A stretch of DNA of 64,000 nucleotides from JALHST01 sp038316335 (GTDB lineage: Bacteria; Bacteroidota; Bacteroidia; Flavobacteriales; Flavobacteriaceae): the NCBI GenBank assembly GCA_038316335.1, contig JBBQAM010000005.1, forward strand, positions 1 through 64,000. The letters run 5' to 3'. Below are positions 1-8,162 of the stretch, in pieces. The notes under the pieces were generated by a model that had not been told where the DNA came from, did not search any database, and saw nothing but the letters and a program-made list of their open reading frames with translations. Every line of letters begins with the position of its first letter. The first letter of the stretch is position 1. The position numbers were made by a program, and so were the translations under genes.

Positions 1-38
1 GCGCATAACTTGTGCGCCATCATAATTATCATCATTTC

Positions 39-1574
39 ATGCTCACAAAAGTTTTTGGAAGTGCGGTTTTTGGCGTTGAGGCAACGACGATTACCGTAGA
101 GGTCAATGTTGACATTGGCGTAGGCTACCATCTTGTTGGCCTGCCTGATAATGCCATAAAAGAGAGCAATTACCGCATTGCCGCGGCCCTTCTAAACAAT
201 GGGTATCGGATTCCCGGAAAGAAGATTACGTTAAATCTTGCCCCGGCCGATTTGCGGAAAGAAGGTTCGGCCTATGACCTAACCTTGGCCTTGGGTATTT
301 TGGCAGCTTCTGGACAAATTCGAGCCGAGCATATCGAAAAGTATATCATTATGGGGGAGCTTTCACTTGATGGCAGCCTTCAGCCAATCAACGGTGCGCT
401 TCCCATTGCCATAAAGGCCCATGAAGAAGGATTCCTGGGATTTTTACTTCCAAAAGAAAATGCCAAAGAGGCGGCCATTGTTGAAGGGCTCGAAGTATAT
501 GGGATTGAAAATATTTCGGAAGTGATTGATTTCTTTGAAAAAGGAACCCCGTTAATTCGTACTGAAGTCGATATCCAAGCGGAATTCCAAAAAAATTTGG
601 AGTACCCCGAATTCGATTTTTCCGATGTAAAGGGGCAGGAAAGTATAAAGCGTTGTATGGAAATCGCGGCGTCTGGCGGGCATAATATTATTTTGATCGG
701 CCCGCCAGGTGCCGGGAAAACGATGTTGGCGAAACGGCTGCCTTCCATTTTACCACCGATGACACTGCAAGAAGCCTTAGAAACCACCAAGATACATAGT
801 GTGGTCGGAAAAATAAAAAATATGGGACTGATGTGCCAACGCCCTTTTCGGAGTCCGCATCACACGATTAGTGATGTCGCCCTTGTCGGTGGCGGTTCCT
901 ATCCGCAACCTGGGGAAATATCGCTTTCCCATAATGGCGTCTTATTTTTAGATGAACTGCCCGAATTCAAGCGGGGCGTGCTCGAGGTATTGCGGCAACC
1001 CTTGGAAGACCGGGAGGTGACCATTTCCAGGGCGCGGTTTTCAGTGACCTATCCCAGCAGTTTTATGTTAGTGGCCAGTATGAACCCGAGTCCCGGGGGG
1101 TATTTCAACGACCCGGATGCGCCGGTGACCTCCTCCCCAATGGAGATGCAGCGGTATCTGGGAAAAATCTCAGGTCCCTTGCTCGACCGTATCGACATCC
1201 ATATCGAGGTTACGCCGGTGCCTTTCGATAAATTGTCGGAAGACCGCAAGGGCGAACCGAGTATCGAAATAAGGAAACGGGTGACCGCCGCACGAAAAAT
1301 CCAATCGCTTCGCTTTGAAAAATTCGATACCGTGCATTATAATGCCCAGATGAACACCAAACAGATCCGCTTGTTCTGCAAGCTCGATGAAGCATCCAAG
1401 TCTCTATTAAAAAATGCCATGCAACGGCTCAACTTATCCGCTCGGGCCTATGACCGGATTTTAAAAGTGGCGCGTACCATTGCCGATCTGGAAAATGTGG
1501 AAGACCTACGTGGCCATCACATCGGGGAAGCCATCCAATACAGGAGCTTGGATCGGGAGGGGTGGTTGGGGTAG
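39..1574 (+). CDS. yifB: YifB/ComM-family Mg-chelatase-like AAA+ ATPase
   Basis: Predicted 511-residue cytosolic ATPase of the YifB/ComM family. In some competent bacteria, family members act as branch-migration helicases during natural transformation. The N-terminal ~180 residues form the ChlI/Lon-protease-like domain (GYHLVGLPDNAIKES is typical). A Walker A motif, GPPGAGKT, lies at about residues 221-228 and a Walker B, FLDELPEF, near 302-312. The C-terminal Mg-chelatase lid follows and includes LSARAYDRILKVARTIADL. I chose the ATG at 39; an in-frame GTG at 12 would add nine His-rich residues with no family support. Length is normal for the family. The downstream TACGAA element begins two bases after the stop codon. 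The role in DNA uptake here is inferred from the family only. Confidence 0.93.
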   Translation: MLTKVFGSAVFGVEATTITVEVNVDIGVGYHLVGLPDNAIKESNYRIAAALLNNGYRIPGKKITLNLAPADLRKEGSAYDLTLALGILAASGQIRAEHIEKYIIMGELSLDGSLQPINGALPIAIKAHEEGFLGFLLPKENAKEAAIVEGLEVYGIENISEVIDFFEKGTPLIRTEVDIQAEFQKNLEYPEFDFSDVKGQESIKRCMEIAASGGHNIILIGPPGAGKTMLAKRLPSILPPMTLQEALETTKIHSVVGKIKNMGLMCQRPFRSPHHTISDVALVGGGSYPQPGEISLSHNGVLFLDELPEFKRGVLEVLRQPLEDREVTISRARFSVTYPSSFMLVASMNPSPGGYFNDPDAPVTSSPMEMQRYLGKISGPLLDRIDIHIEVTPVPFDKLSEDRKGEPSIEIRKRVTAARKIQSLRFEKFDTVHYNAQMNTKQIRLFCKLDEASKSLLKNAMQRLNLSARAYDRILKVARTIADLENVEDLRGHHIGEAIQYRSLDREGWLG

Positions 1575-1576
1575 GG

Positions 1577-2111
1577 GAAGTACGAAATACGAAGTTGGAA
1601 GTACGAAGTGAGGACTATTAGTCGGTGTAATCTTGCAATGGTGTACTAACAATACTATGGAGAACCTTAAAACAAGGACAAAAAGATTTGCTATTGACTG
1701 CTGGAAATTTTGCAAAGAAATCCCTAAATCAAGGGAGTTTGATGCATGGGCAAGACAACTAATACGATGCTCCAGTTCAGTTGGTGCTAATTATAGAGCG
1801 GCATTGCGGGCGAAATCGACAGCAGATTTTATCAACAAGCTTAAAATTGTTGAAGAAGAAGCTGATGAATCTATTTACTGGTTACAACTTTTCCAAGAAG
1901 TCCTGGACCCTGGTCAAAAAGAAATTCAAATTTTGATTAAAGAAGCAAATGAACTTCTGGCAATCTTGGTGGCATCGATTAAAACAGCAAGAAAAAATAG
2001 AAACAGGCTTTAATAAATACGAGGTACGAAATACAAAGTACGAAATGAGAAATACGAACTTCTAACTTCTAACTTCTAACTTCGTCCTTCAAACTTCGTA
2101 TTTCGTACCTC
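1577..2111. repeat. TACGAA palindrome-bounded element carrying a four-helix-bundle gene
   Basis: The left end GAAGTACGAAATACGAAG (1577-1594) and the right end CTTCGTATTTCGTACCTC (2094-2111) are inverted repeats matching at 17 of 18 positions. Further TACGAA units follow at 1600-1608 and 2021-2058, and a triple ACTTCTA unit lies around 2058-2081. The right flank alone can fold, because 2021-2038 is nearly complementary to 2094-2111. The only gene inside is the four-helix-bundle ORF. The layout looks like a mobile or repeat-propagated cassette inserted directly after the yifB stop. I see no clear target-site duplication. Confidence 0.6.
1657..2013 (+). CDS. Four-helix-bundle protein (23S rRNA intervening-sequence / S23 family)
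   Basis: Small 118-residue all-helical protein of the S23/IVP four-helix-bundle family. Typical features are the Leu/Arg-rich N-terminus, the central segment QLIRCSSSVGANYRAALRAK (S-x-S-x-x-A-N-Y/I pattern), and the acidic EEADESIYWLQLF helix followed by LIKEANELLAILVASIKTAR. Family members were first seen inside intervening sequences of 23S rRNA genes, and a relative (Avd) works in diversity-generating retroelements; most have no known function. I saw no rRNA or reverse transcriptase here. The ATG at 1657 is chosen over an in-frame TTG at 1633. The gene lies wholly between inverted TACGAA repeats and is probably cargo of that element. Confidence 0.88.
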   Translation: MENLKTRTKRFAIDCWKFCKEIPKSREFDAWARQLIRCSSSVGANYRAALRAKSTADFINKLKIVEEEADESIYWLQLFQEVLDPGQKEIQILIKEANELLAILVASIKTARKNRNRL

Positions 2112-2173
2112 CTACCTCGAACGTTATATTTCAGACTTTGAAGGACATGTTTCTGAAAAATAAATTACTGGCA

Positions 2174-2189
2174 CGAGCGAGGACGCTCG
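2174..2189. repeat. GC-rich hairpin after DUF6090 copy A
   Basis: CGAGCG-AGGA-CGCTCG forms a perfect 6-bp stem with a 4-base loop, 17 bases past the stop of the minus-strand gene 2207-3013. There is no U-tract, so it could be an unconventional transcription end or simply a repeat. Confidence 0.3.
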
Positions 2190-2206
2190 CGCCATCGGGG
2201 GGTTGA

Positions 2207-3013
2207 TCATGGTCTGTTTTCCAATTCCCTGTTTAAAATGTCTAGGATTTCGACGATCCGTTTGCGTAAGATCATGCACTGCGTTGTAGCAAATCTATTC
2301 GTAGTATAGCATCTTTCGAGATGGTCCTCAAAATCGGGCTGATCCAGGAGGCCGTTGAAATCTTCGGGATGTTTGGTTTTTCCGATATTCCCAATATCAT
2401 TCAAGGCCATGGATTGGTCCTCTTCTATCAAATACCTGCCCAGGACATTGGAGGAAGTTGCCCTACTTCTTACGGTCCTTAATTGATAATATCGTATCAA
2501 ATAGGGGACATAGGCCAAATTTCTATAGTCTTTCCAAGAAGCTTCATCTTCCTGTACATTTTTGATGTCAGAGGTCCAAAAAGACAGCAATTGCTTTAGA
2601 CTGTCATTTTTGATCAACCGCAAATTACCCGAACTGGCCAGATCGTTCACAATGGGATCGAAGGTCGTGAAAGGAATGGTTCTTCCCAGATGAAAATCTA
2701 CACTGTCCTTATTTCGAAGATCGGGTTGGTCGATATATTTAAAAAGACGCAAGACCGAACGCATCAATTCTTCCTTTGAGCCGATTTTTTCATCCAACTG
2801 TTTCAGGTTGCTCTTAAATTCGGTCTGTAACTGTTGCAGGATCGCGCTTTCCAGCAGGGCTTCCTTACGGCCTTCATTCCAATTATTAATCTGCAGGGCG
2901 ATCAAAATACCGATAACGACCAATACAATTTCGCCAATGCCATACCTCAGGTATTTCAACGGCTTGTTGTCATCGGCCAGTTGTTTGCGGATTTTACGAA
3001 AGAAGTTGATCAT
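2207..3013 (-). CDS. DUF6090 family membrane protein (copy A)
   Basis: 268-residue member of DUF6090, a family of unknown function expanded in Flavobacteriia. The first ~50 residues are the family signature: an amphipathic basic start (MINFFRKIRKQLADDNK), PLKYLRYGIGEI, then one transmembrane helix at about 26-43 and the INNWNEGRKE exit. The rest is a helical, charged soluble region with the second family motif at FDPIVNDLASSGNLRLIKND followed by a leucine-rich helix. Topology is probably short N-terminus inside and long domain outside, which is inferred. It is the longest copy in this window. A TACCTTGA box at 3041-3048 and a CCAACC leader lie just upstream and recur at the other copies. Function unknown. 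Confidence 0.85.
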   Translation of the reverse strand: MINFFRKIRKQLADDNKPLKYLRYGIGEIVLVVIGILIALQINNWNEGRKEALLESAILQQLQTEFKSNLKQLDEKIGSKEELMRSVLRLFKYIDQPDLRNKDSVDFHLGRTIPFTTFDPIVNDLASSGNLRLIKNDSLKQLLSFWTSDIKNVQEDEASWKDYRNLAYVPYLIRYYQLRTVRSRATSSNVLGRYLIEEDQSMALNDIGNIGKTKHPEDFNGLLDQPDFEDHLERCYTTNRFATTQCMILRKRIVEILDILNRELENRP

Positions 3014-3048
3014 GTGAAGCAGTGGTTGGCGGTTTCCTCATCAAGGTA
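3014..3048 (-). promoter_or_regulatory. Shared DUF6090 upstream block, copy A
   Basis: TACCTTGA ends 35 bases before the ATG and is followed by GCCAACC about 17 bases before it. The same two elements with nearly the same spacing precede the other DUF6090 copies. The box resembles the Bacteroidota -7 element (TAnnTTTG) but is one T short, and I see no -33 element. Confidence 0.45.
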
Positions 3049-3135
3049 TCGGGACTGGAGCTGTGCATGTTTGATCATAAAATACTCTTTCGAAATTTTG
3101 AATGAGTGTTGTTTGTATAGTTGGTAATTACATTT

Positions 3136-3564
3136 TTAAACCCTGTAAACATCTGCCCTCCAATTTTTTATGAGCATTTTTATTTCTTTGTTCGTTAAGT
3201 TTTCTTTTAAAGCTTTTTCTACTAAGGGTAAAAACTCCTCATCACTCGCAAAACGTAGCGCTATAATTTGGGCTACTTTTAGTTCTTTAGGGAATAATTT
3301 GCCTGTCATTACATAATACCTCAAATTTTCTTCAGATTTTATGGCCCTATCTTGTGCTTTTAAAGGAAAGCTGCGTACAAACCATGCCATAATTAAAAAT
3401 ATAATAGCGATTAGTACTACTAAAGAAGCTAAATACAGGTTATCACTACTGGTACGAATAAGATTGTTTACAGCACCGATTAATAAAGCTAGCATCGCAA
3501 TAAACAAGAGTCCATGAAACCCTTTTACAAGTTTACCATGATTTTTAAAATTCTGTTCTTCCAT
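3136..3564 (-). CDS. DUF6526 family two-helix membrane protein
   Basis: 142-residue protein matching my recollection of the DUF6526 family, which starts with an xxQNFKNH motif (MEEQNFKNHGK here). Two hydrophobic helices at about residues 19-36 and 42-63 form a hairpin. A cytosolic helical tail follows, with ENLRYYVMTGK, LKVAQIIALRFASDEEF and a basic C-terminus (KNWRADVYRV). The two-helix hairpin plus soluble tail looks like a membrane-anchored accessory protein; no catalytic motif is visible. It stands alone between two DUF6090 loci, and the DUF6090 stub terminator lies immediately upstream. Function unknown; family assignment fairly likely. Confidence 0.72.
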   Translation of the reverse strand: MEEQNFKNHGKLVKGFHGLLFIAMLALLIGAVNNLIRTSSDNLYLASLVVLIAIIFLIMAWFVRSFPLKAQDRAIKSEENLRYYVMTGKLFPKELKVAQIIALRFASDEEFLPLVEKALKENLTNKEIKMLIKNWRADVYRV

Positions 3565-3619
3565 TTTTTTAGTTTGATTTAAAGATAATCTTATTAATTA
3601 GTACTTTTCTAATATAAAG

Positions 3620-3647
3620 AAAGCCACTCAAACTATCGAGTGGCTTT
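3620..3647 (-). terminator. Rho-independent terminator-like hairpin
   Basis: Perfect 10-bp stem AAAGCCACTC / GAGTGGCTTT with an 8-base loop. On the minus strand it is followed by a T-rich run (TTTCTTTATATT), so it can end transcription from the DUF6090 stub. On the plus strand it is followed by TTATTATAATTC, so it may act in both directions. The stub's stop codon lies in the hairpin loop. Confidence 0.65.
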
Positions 3648-3788
3648 GTTATTATAATTCTTTATTTGAAGTGTAATCAATATACCAATGACAACCAGCG
3701 CAATTTCGCCTATAGCATACCTCAAGTATTTTAAAGGCTTGTTATCGTCTGCAAATTGCTTGCGTATCCTACGGAAGAAAGTGATCAT
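3633..3788 (-). pseudogene. DUF6090 N-terminal stub (truncated copy B)
   Basis: A 51-codon frame from ATG 3788 reads MITFFRRIRKQFADDNKPLK, then the family's KYLRYAIGEI and transmembrane helix, ITLQIKNYNNK, and stops at TAG (3635-3633). Only the constant N-terminal region of DUF6090 is left; the whole variable domain is missing and the frame runs straight into a terminator hairpin. This looks like a deletion that joined the 5' end of a copy to its own terminator. The upstream block (TATCTTG, GCCAACC) is intact, so a short membrane peptide could still be made. Confidence 0.78.
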
Positions 3789-3823
3789 TTGAAGTATGGG
3801 TTGGCGGTTGCATTAACAAGATA
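3789..3823 (-). promoter_or_regulatory. Shared DUF6090 upstream block, stub copy B
   Basis: TATCTTG (3817-3823) and GCCAACCC upstream of the stub keep the same 35-base spacing to the ATG as copy A, although the coding part is truncated. Outward of the box, the bases TAATTCC are identical to those at copy F (18600-19493). Confidence 0.45.
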
Positions 3824-3828
3824 AGGAA

Positions 3829-3909
3829 TTACGAAATATGAAGTACGAACTAAGAAATATGTAATTAAGACTTCGTACATCCAACTTCGTATTTCGAACC
3901 TCGTAATCC
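3829..3909. repeat. Solo TACGAA palindrome (no cargo gene)
   Basis: About 80 bases with TTACGAAATATGAAGTACGAA at the left and ACTTCGTATTTCG plus ACCTCGTAA at the right, forming an imperfect inverted repeat. The units match the ends of the 1577-2111 element, but nothing codes between them. It abuts the upstream block of the DUF6090 stub. It could be a solo terminal remnant or a non-autonomous form of the cargo-bearing element. Confidence 0.55.
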
Positions 3910-3988
3910 AGAATTTGTTAAGTCACAATCGGGACACCTTTCTGCCAACAAGGCAGGATTGCACGCGCAGCACTTAGTTAGCCTTTCG

Positions 3989-4744
3989 TTATTTCTCGAT
4001 CTCTTTACCTAAAGTAGCAATAAATCTTTCTAATAATAACTTCAAGTTTTTTTCTTCATTCAGTTCATCAATACGCCAAGTATGAATATAAGCGATAAGG
4101 CTCTCAATAGATCTATCTTCTAATAATCCATCATAATCAGGTTTAAAACGGCTTTCACCGACGTGATAATCTTTCCCCAAATATTGCAAGCGTTGATGTA
4201 AACTAACATATTGATTTACCCTGGGAATATATTTATCGATTATTAGATTTTGAATAATTTTGCTCTCCTCGGCTGCATCGTAACTTAGATCCTCATAGGA
4301 ACTTATTAATATTCTCAGACTTTCATTTTGTATAGAATTAAAAAGCCCGGATGTTTTAATTGACTTTAGGGCGCCCATTTCAGAATCAAAGGTCCAAGCC
4401 CATTGCAGCAGCGATAAAACTGAATCTAATTCCTGATAATTTTTAAATACATAATGGCCATTATAAATTTTTATCATTCTTTTTGCTGCATTTCGAGATT
4501 TCGAATGATATGACATTGCTACATTCAAATTTTCATAATTCACTTTCATTTCTACCAATAAGCTTCTTAGAAAAATCTGTTCTAAGCTTCTATTTTTACG
4601 AACCTCATTCCAGTTGTTGATTTGCAATGCCAATAATATCCCAATGACCACCAATACAATCTCCCCAATGGCATATCTGGCGTATTTTAACAACTTGTTA
4701 TCATCAGCGAATTTTTTGCGGATTTTTCTAAAAAAATTAATCAT
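3989..4744 (-). CDS. DUF6090 family membrane protein (copy C)
   Basis: 251-residue intact DUF6090 member. It opens MINFFRKIRKKFADDNKLLK and KYARYAIGEI, then has a transmembrane helix at about 26-43 ending in LQINNWNEVRK. The soluble part carries the second motif in degenerate form (ALKSIKTSGLFNSIQNESLR, then ILISSYEDL) and is otherwise unrelated at first sight to copy A beyond residue 60. So the N-terminus is constant and the C-terminal domain strongly diverged. It is monocistronic on the minus strand. The TATCTTA box (4771-4777) and ACCAACCCC leader lie upstream. Function unknown. Confidence 0.84.
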   Translation of the reverse strand: MINFFRKIRKKFADDNKLLKYARYAIGEIVLVVIGILLALQINNWNEVRKNRSLEQIFLRSLLVEMKVNYENLNVAMSYHSKSRNAAKRMIKIYNGHYVFKNYQELDSVLSLLQWAWTFDSEMGALKSIKTSGLFNSIQNESLRILISSYEDLSYDAAEESKIIQNLIIDKYIPRVNQYVSLHQRLQYLGKDYHVGESRFKPDYDGLLEDRSIESLIAYIHTWRIDELNEEKNLKLLLERFIATLGKEIEK

Positions 4745-4777
4745 TGAAAGAAGGGGTTGGTAGTTCTTCCTAAGATA
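4745..4777 (-). promoter_or_regulatory. Shared DUF6090 upstream block, copy C
   Basis: TATCTTAGG 33 bases before the ATG, followed by ACCAACCCC about 18 bases before it. TATCTTAGGAAG is nearly the same as TACCTTAGGAAG at copy D (10012-10740). Confidence 0.45.
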
Positions 4778-5219
4778 CTGAATTATTATAAACGACTTAT
4801 AATGAGCTTAATAATATTAAAATGGAAGACTTCAGATTTGATAGATCACTATGGAGTTGTTAAGGAAATGGTGCTAGTTCGATAACCGCTCCAAATCAGC
4901 ATAGGGAATGGTTATTAAAAATTTAATATGCAATAACCCACTTTCAACTTCGCCGTTTAGGCCGTTCAGTATGAAAATGTGGATCTGTAGGGGGCATGTA
5001 CTAAGAGCAAGTCCCAAATGCATGGAGTACTATTTATACTTGTCAAAAGAATAATATAAGGGATGCTTTTTACGCGTACCGATTGCCAATATATAGTTTA
5101 TAGCATGTTGCAACCTGAAAATGTGTATACTTGTGATACTCATAAACCGCCCGGTACCAGAGCAAGAAGGGGCCTTCATATGCAGTACGTCATATGGGTG
5201 TGAAATACACTTGATAATT
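4778..5219. other. Non-coding gap between DUF6090 copy C and the peptide transporter
   Basis: About 440 bases between divergent genes. I see no convincing gene, RNA fold or repeat. A 92-codon minus-strand frame (5030-5308) overlaps the transporter start and shows no family features. Presumably it holds the transporter promoter, but no clear TAnnTTTG box stands out. Confidence 0.4.
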
Positions 5220-6584
5220 ATGCCTTTAAAACCTAGTGAAACCCAGAAGGCCAATAGCAGAAAAACGTTTCTAGGACATCCGAAGGGTCTGTTCTTTCTT
5301 GCCTCCACAGAAGCCTGGGAAAGATTTTCGTATTACGGCATGACGGCCTTGTTGGTGCTCTACATGGTAAATCAGTTGTTGTTGCCGGGTCATGTTGAAC
5401 ATATAGCCGGATTTATGCCATTGAAGCATGCCTTGGAGTCGGTCATGGGACCCCTTTCGACACTTGGGCTGGCATCAATAATATATGGCCTTTACGCAGG
5501 ATTTGTCTACTTTACCCCCGTATTTGGAGGTCTTATTGCAGACCGCTGGATCGGACAGCGCAACGCGGTTATTATTGGCGCCTTATCTATGTGTGCAGGG
5601 CATATTGCCATGACCTTTGACAAGACTTTTCTTATGGCCCTATGCCTCCTCATTATAGGTTCTGGTTTCCTCAAAGGAAACATTTCGGCCCAGGTCGGGG
5701 CTTTGTATTCACAAGAAGAGAGTGCAAGGCGTACTCGCGGTTTTGCCATTTTCAGTACCGCCATTAATATCGGTGCAGTCATGGGCCCAATCGTTTGTGG
5801 CTATCTTGCCCAATTTTATGGGTGGCATTATGGCTTTGGCATCGCTGCGGTCTTCATGTTGGCAGGGTTGATGACCTACCTCTACGGTTTCCATCATTTA
5901 CCAACAAAAGTGGAACGCTCCAAGCGGTCGAAAACAATTCCGGAAACGACTGATTGGCGCCTTGTTGGTTTATTGCTGGTCGTAATTACAATTACTATTT
6001 TCCATTCGGTAAGTTACCTTCAGCTTTATAATATTTTCAAAATCTGGATTCAAGAGTATGTAGATCTACATGTCGGCAATTTTAGTATTCCCGTACCCTG
6101 GTATCAGTCATTGGACGCATTCGCAAGTATTTTGGCGGTACCTTTATTGATTGTTCTTTGGCGATGGCAGTCGCGTCGGCAGCGTGAACCGAACGAACTT
6201 AATAAGATTGCCATTGGTGCTTGGCTTGCGACAATTAGTCATCTTTTCCTAGTAGGCGCCATTTTCTGGGCAGACGGTGCCTTGGTGAGTCCGGTATGGC
6301 CCGCGCTCTGCGCAGTGGGTATGGGCGTGGCTTTTATTTATCAATGGCCTACTTTGTTGGCACTCGTCTCCCGCGCTGCACCAGTCAGTATTAATGGGAC
6401 GATGATGGGCGTCACGTTCATTTCACTTTTTGTGGCCAATAATCTCGTAGGATGGCTCGGGAGTTTTTACGAAACGCTGGGTCCTTTGCAATTTTGGCTT
6501 TTGCATGCCGGTATGGCCGCTTGTGGGGGTATTTCTATATTGATTTTCGGGCGAAGGCTTATTAAAGCTCTTGAAAACGGCTAA
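5220..6584 (+). CDS. POT/PTR2-family proton-dependent oligopeptide transporter
   Basis: 454-residue major-facilitator protein of the POT (PTR2) family, which imports di- and tripeptides with protons across the inner membrane. The POT signature ExxERFxYY appears as EAWERFSYY at residues 31-39. The loop FGGLIADRWIGQRNAVIIG is the MFS motif A. FAIFSTAINIGAVMGP is the second PTR2 signature. About 12-14 hydrophobic helices follow. The ATG at 5220 is chosen because the family starts shortly before HPKGLFFL; an upstream in-frame start at 5121 would add 33 residues without family support. Together with the peptidases elsewhere in the window it fits a peptide-using lifestyle. Exact substrate unknown. 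Confidence 0.9.
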   Translation: MPLKPSETQKANSRKTFLGHPKGLFFLASTEAWERFSYYGMTALLVLYMVNQLLLPGHVEHIAGFMPLKHALESVMGPLSTLGLASIIYGLYAGFVYFTPVFGGLIADRWIGQRNAVIIGALSMCAGHIAMTFDKTFLMALCLLIIGSGFLKGNISAQVGALYSQEESARRTRGFAIFSTAINIGAVMGPIVCGYLAQFYGWHYGFGIAAVFMLAGLMTYLYGFHHLPTKVERSKRSKTIPETTDWRLVGLLLVVITITIFHSVSYLQLYNIFKIWIQEYVDLHVGNFSIPVPWYQSLDAFASILAVPLLIVLWRWQSRRQREPNELNKIAIGAWLATISHLFLVGAIFWADGALVSPVWPALCAVGMGVAFIYQWPTLLALVSRAAPVSINGTMMGVTFISLFVANNLVGWLGSFYETLGPLQFWLLHAGMAACGGISILIFGRRLIKALENG

Positions 6585-6825
6585 TTGTGTTTCCTGTGCT
6601 AATAAATTGTCTAACGCACCGAGGTTTTGTAAGATGTATTTTTAAGGCAAATGAGGACCGTATCAAAGGAGTAAGTAAAGACGTATTTTCAATAAAGTTG
6701 TAACTTATACACTTAAATCTGTATATTAAGTTAGGAAATGCATACTATTCACATTTTAAATCGGTTATGTATTATATAATGCAATTTTTACCCCATTTTA
6801 CCTGAAACCTAACAGTTACCTACTT

Positions 6826-8130
6826 ATGAAGCGATTCAAAATCTTAATAGGAACGACAATTTTACTTTTAGCGCTTTTTGCCCTTACACGAGGTGTAGGT
6901 AATCCGATCGTTCGTTCTAAATCGGAAAATTCCAATTCGGTCGACCTGTCAAAAAATAATTCCTTTGATCTAAAAAAGGCAGCGCTCTACACATCACAAC
7001 AACAAGCATTGAACAAGGCCCTTCAAGCCTATTTTGATCAGGCGATAGCATCAGGAGACATCGTAGGCGCCGGAGTAAGTATTGTAATGGGTGATTCGAC
7101 CGTGATTTCCGATGGATACGGCTTAAGAAATATTAAAACAAATGAGGGAGTTGATGGCCAAACCCGGTTTAGACTCGGATCACTGTCGAAAGGTTTTGCC
7201 GGCATATTGGCCGCCGATTTGGTAAGTGAGGGTCGATTTGATTGGAAAGATAAAGTAAGCGATTATATTCCGGAATTTCAGTTGGGCGACCTAAGGAATA
7301 CCGATAAAATTACCTTGGCCACTATTTTATCGCAAACTTCTGGGGCACCATACCATAGTTATACCAATTTGGTCGAGGCCGGACTGTCTTTGTCCGATAT
7401 TGCGAAACGTTTTATAGATGTGAAGCCAATTAGTGCTCCAGGGTTGACCTATAGCTATCAGAATGCCCTATTTGCGCTCTCGGGAGAAATGATGTACAAA
7501 GCCACAGGACAGCCTATTGCGTCGTTATTGGAGAATTTGTTTTTTAAGCCCTTGGAGATGTGTTCCACCACCATAGATCACGAATCAATGATGCAAGGCA
7601 AAGACATCGCCATACCGTATTCAAAAGGGCGAAATACATGGAAGCCCAAAAAAATTACAAACCATTACGACAACGCCATCGCGGCCGGCGGTATTAATTC
7701 AAGTGCTGTTGATATGGCAAAATGGATGCTATTTTTACTGGGACACAATCCGGAAATAATGAATAAAACGGCTTTGGAAGAAGCTTTTAAGCCCCAAATC
7801 GAAATTAAAGGTCACAGTAAATATTATCAGCGCTGGCCCGGACATGTCTCATCGTATTACGGTTTTGGATGGAGGATCCACAAATATACCGAGGACAACA
7901 CAACAATCGAAAAAACCATTTGGCACCACGGGGGTAGCGTAAATGGCTACAGAAATGAAATAGCGGTCTATCCCGATGCCGACCTGGGGATTTGTGTTCT
8001 TTTAAATACGAATTCAAGTATAGCAAAAACGGTGGTCCCTGACTTGTACAGGATCGTTAAAGAGGTATACGACCAGCCAGCCAGCAACTTTGCCTTGAAC
8101 AGCAGTCCGAAGACGATTGCCCATCTGTGA
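6826..8130 (+). CDS. Exported serine hydrolase, beta-lactamase/PBP4* (class C) fold
   Basis: 434-residue enzyme with an N-terminal signal or anchor (KILIGTTILLLALFALT). It contains the three class C motifs: S-x-x-K as SLSK (119-122), Y-x-N as YQN (211-213), and HGG (368-370) in place of KTG. The remaining body (GLRNIKTNEGVDGQTRFRLG, GAPYHS, AAGGINSSAVDMAKWMLFLLG) is typical of the beta-lactamase/D-aminopeptidase/esterase superfamily. It probably acts in the periplasm on peptidoglycan fragments, D-amino-acid peptides or esters. The HGG motif argues against a true beta-lactamase. Monocistronic; substrate not predictable from sequence alone. Confidence 0.88.
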   Translation: MKRFKILIGTTILLLALFALTRGVGNPIVRSKSENSNSVDLSKNNSFDLKKAALYTSQQQALNKALQAYFDQAIASGDIVGAGVSIVMGDSTVISDGYGLRNIKTNEGVDGQTRFRLGSLSKGFAGILAADLVSEGRFDWKDKVSDYIPEFQLGDLRNTDKITLATILSQTSGAPYHSYTNLVEAGLSLSDIAKRFIDVKPISAPGLTYSYQNALFALSGEMMYKATGQPIASLLENLFFKPLEMCSTTIDHESMMQGKDIAIPYSKGRNTWKPKKITNHYDNAIAAGGINSSAVDMAKWMLFLLGHNPEIMNKTALEEAFKPQIEIKGHSKYYQRWPGHVSSYYGFGWRIHKYTEDNTTIEKTIWHHGGSVNGYRNEIAVYPDADLGICVLLNTNSSIAKTVVPDLYRIVKEVYDQPASNFALNSSPKTIAHL

Positions 8131-8162
8131 GCATTTTTAATTAAAATCGTGGGAACTGCGTC

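Noticed and set aside
1657..2013. Diversity-generating retroelement (Avd-like four-helix bundle)
   Set aside because: No reverse transcriptase, template repeat or variable repeat nearby.
5030..5308. 92-codon minus-strand frame before the peptide transporter
   Set aside because: Overlaps the transporter's N-terminus and carries no family signal.
6826..8130. Beta-lactamase resistance gene
   Set aside because: The third motif is HGG rather than KTG, which fits esterase/D-peptidase-like relatives; resistance cannot be claimed.
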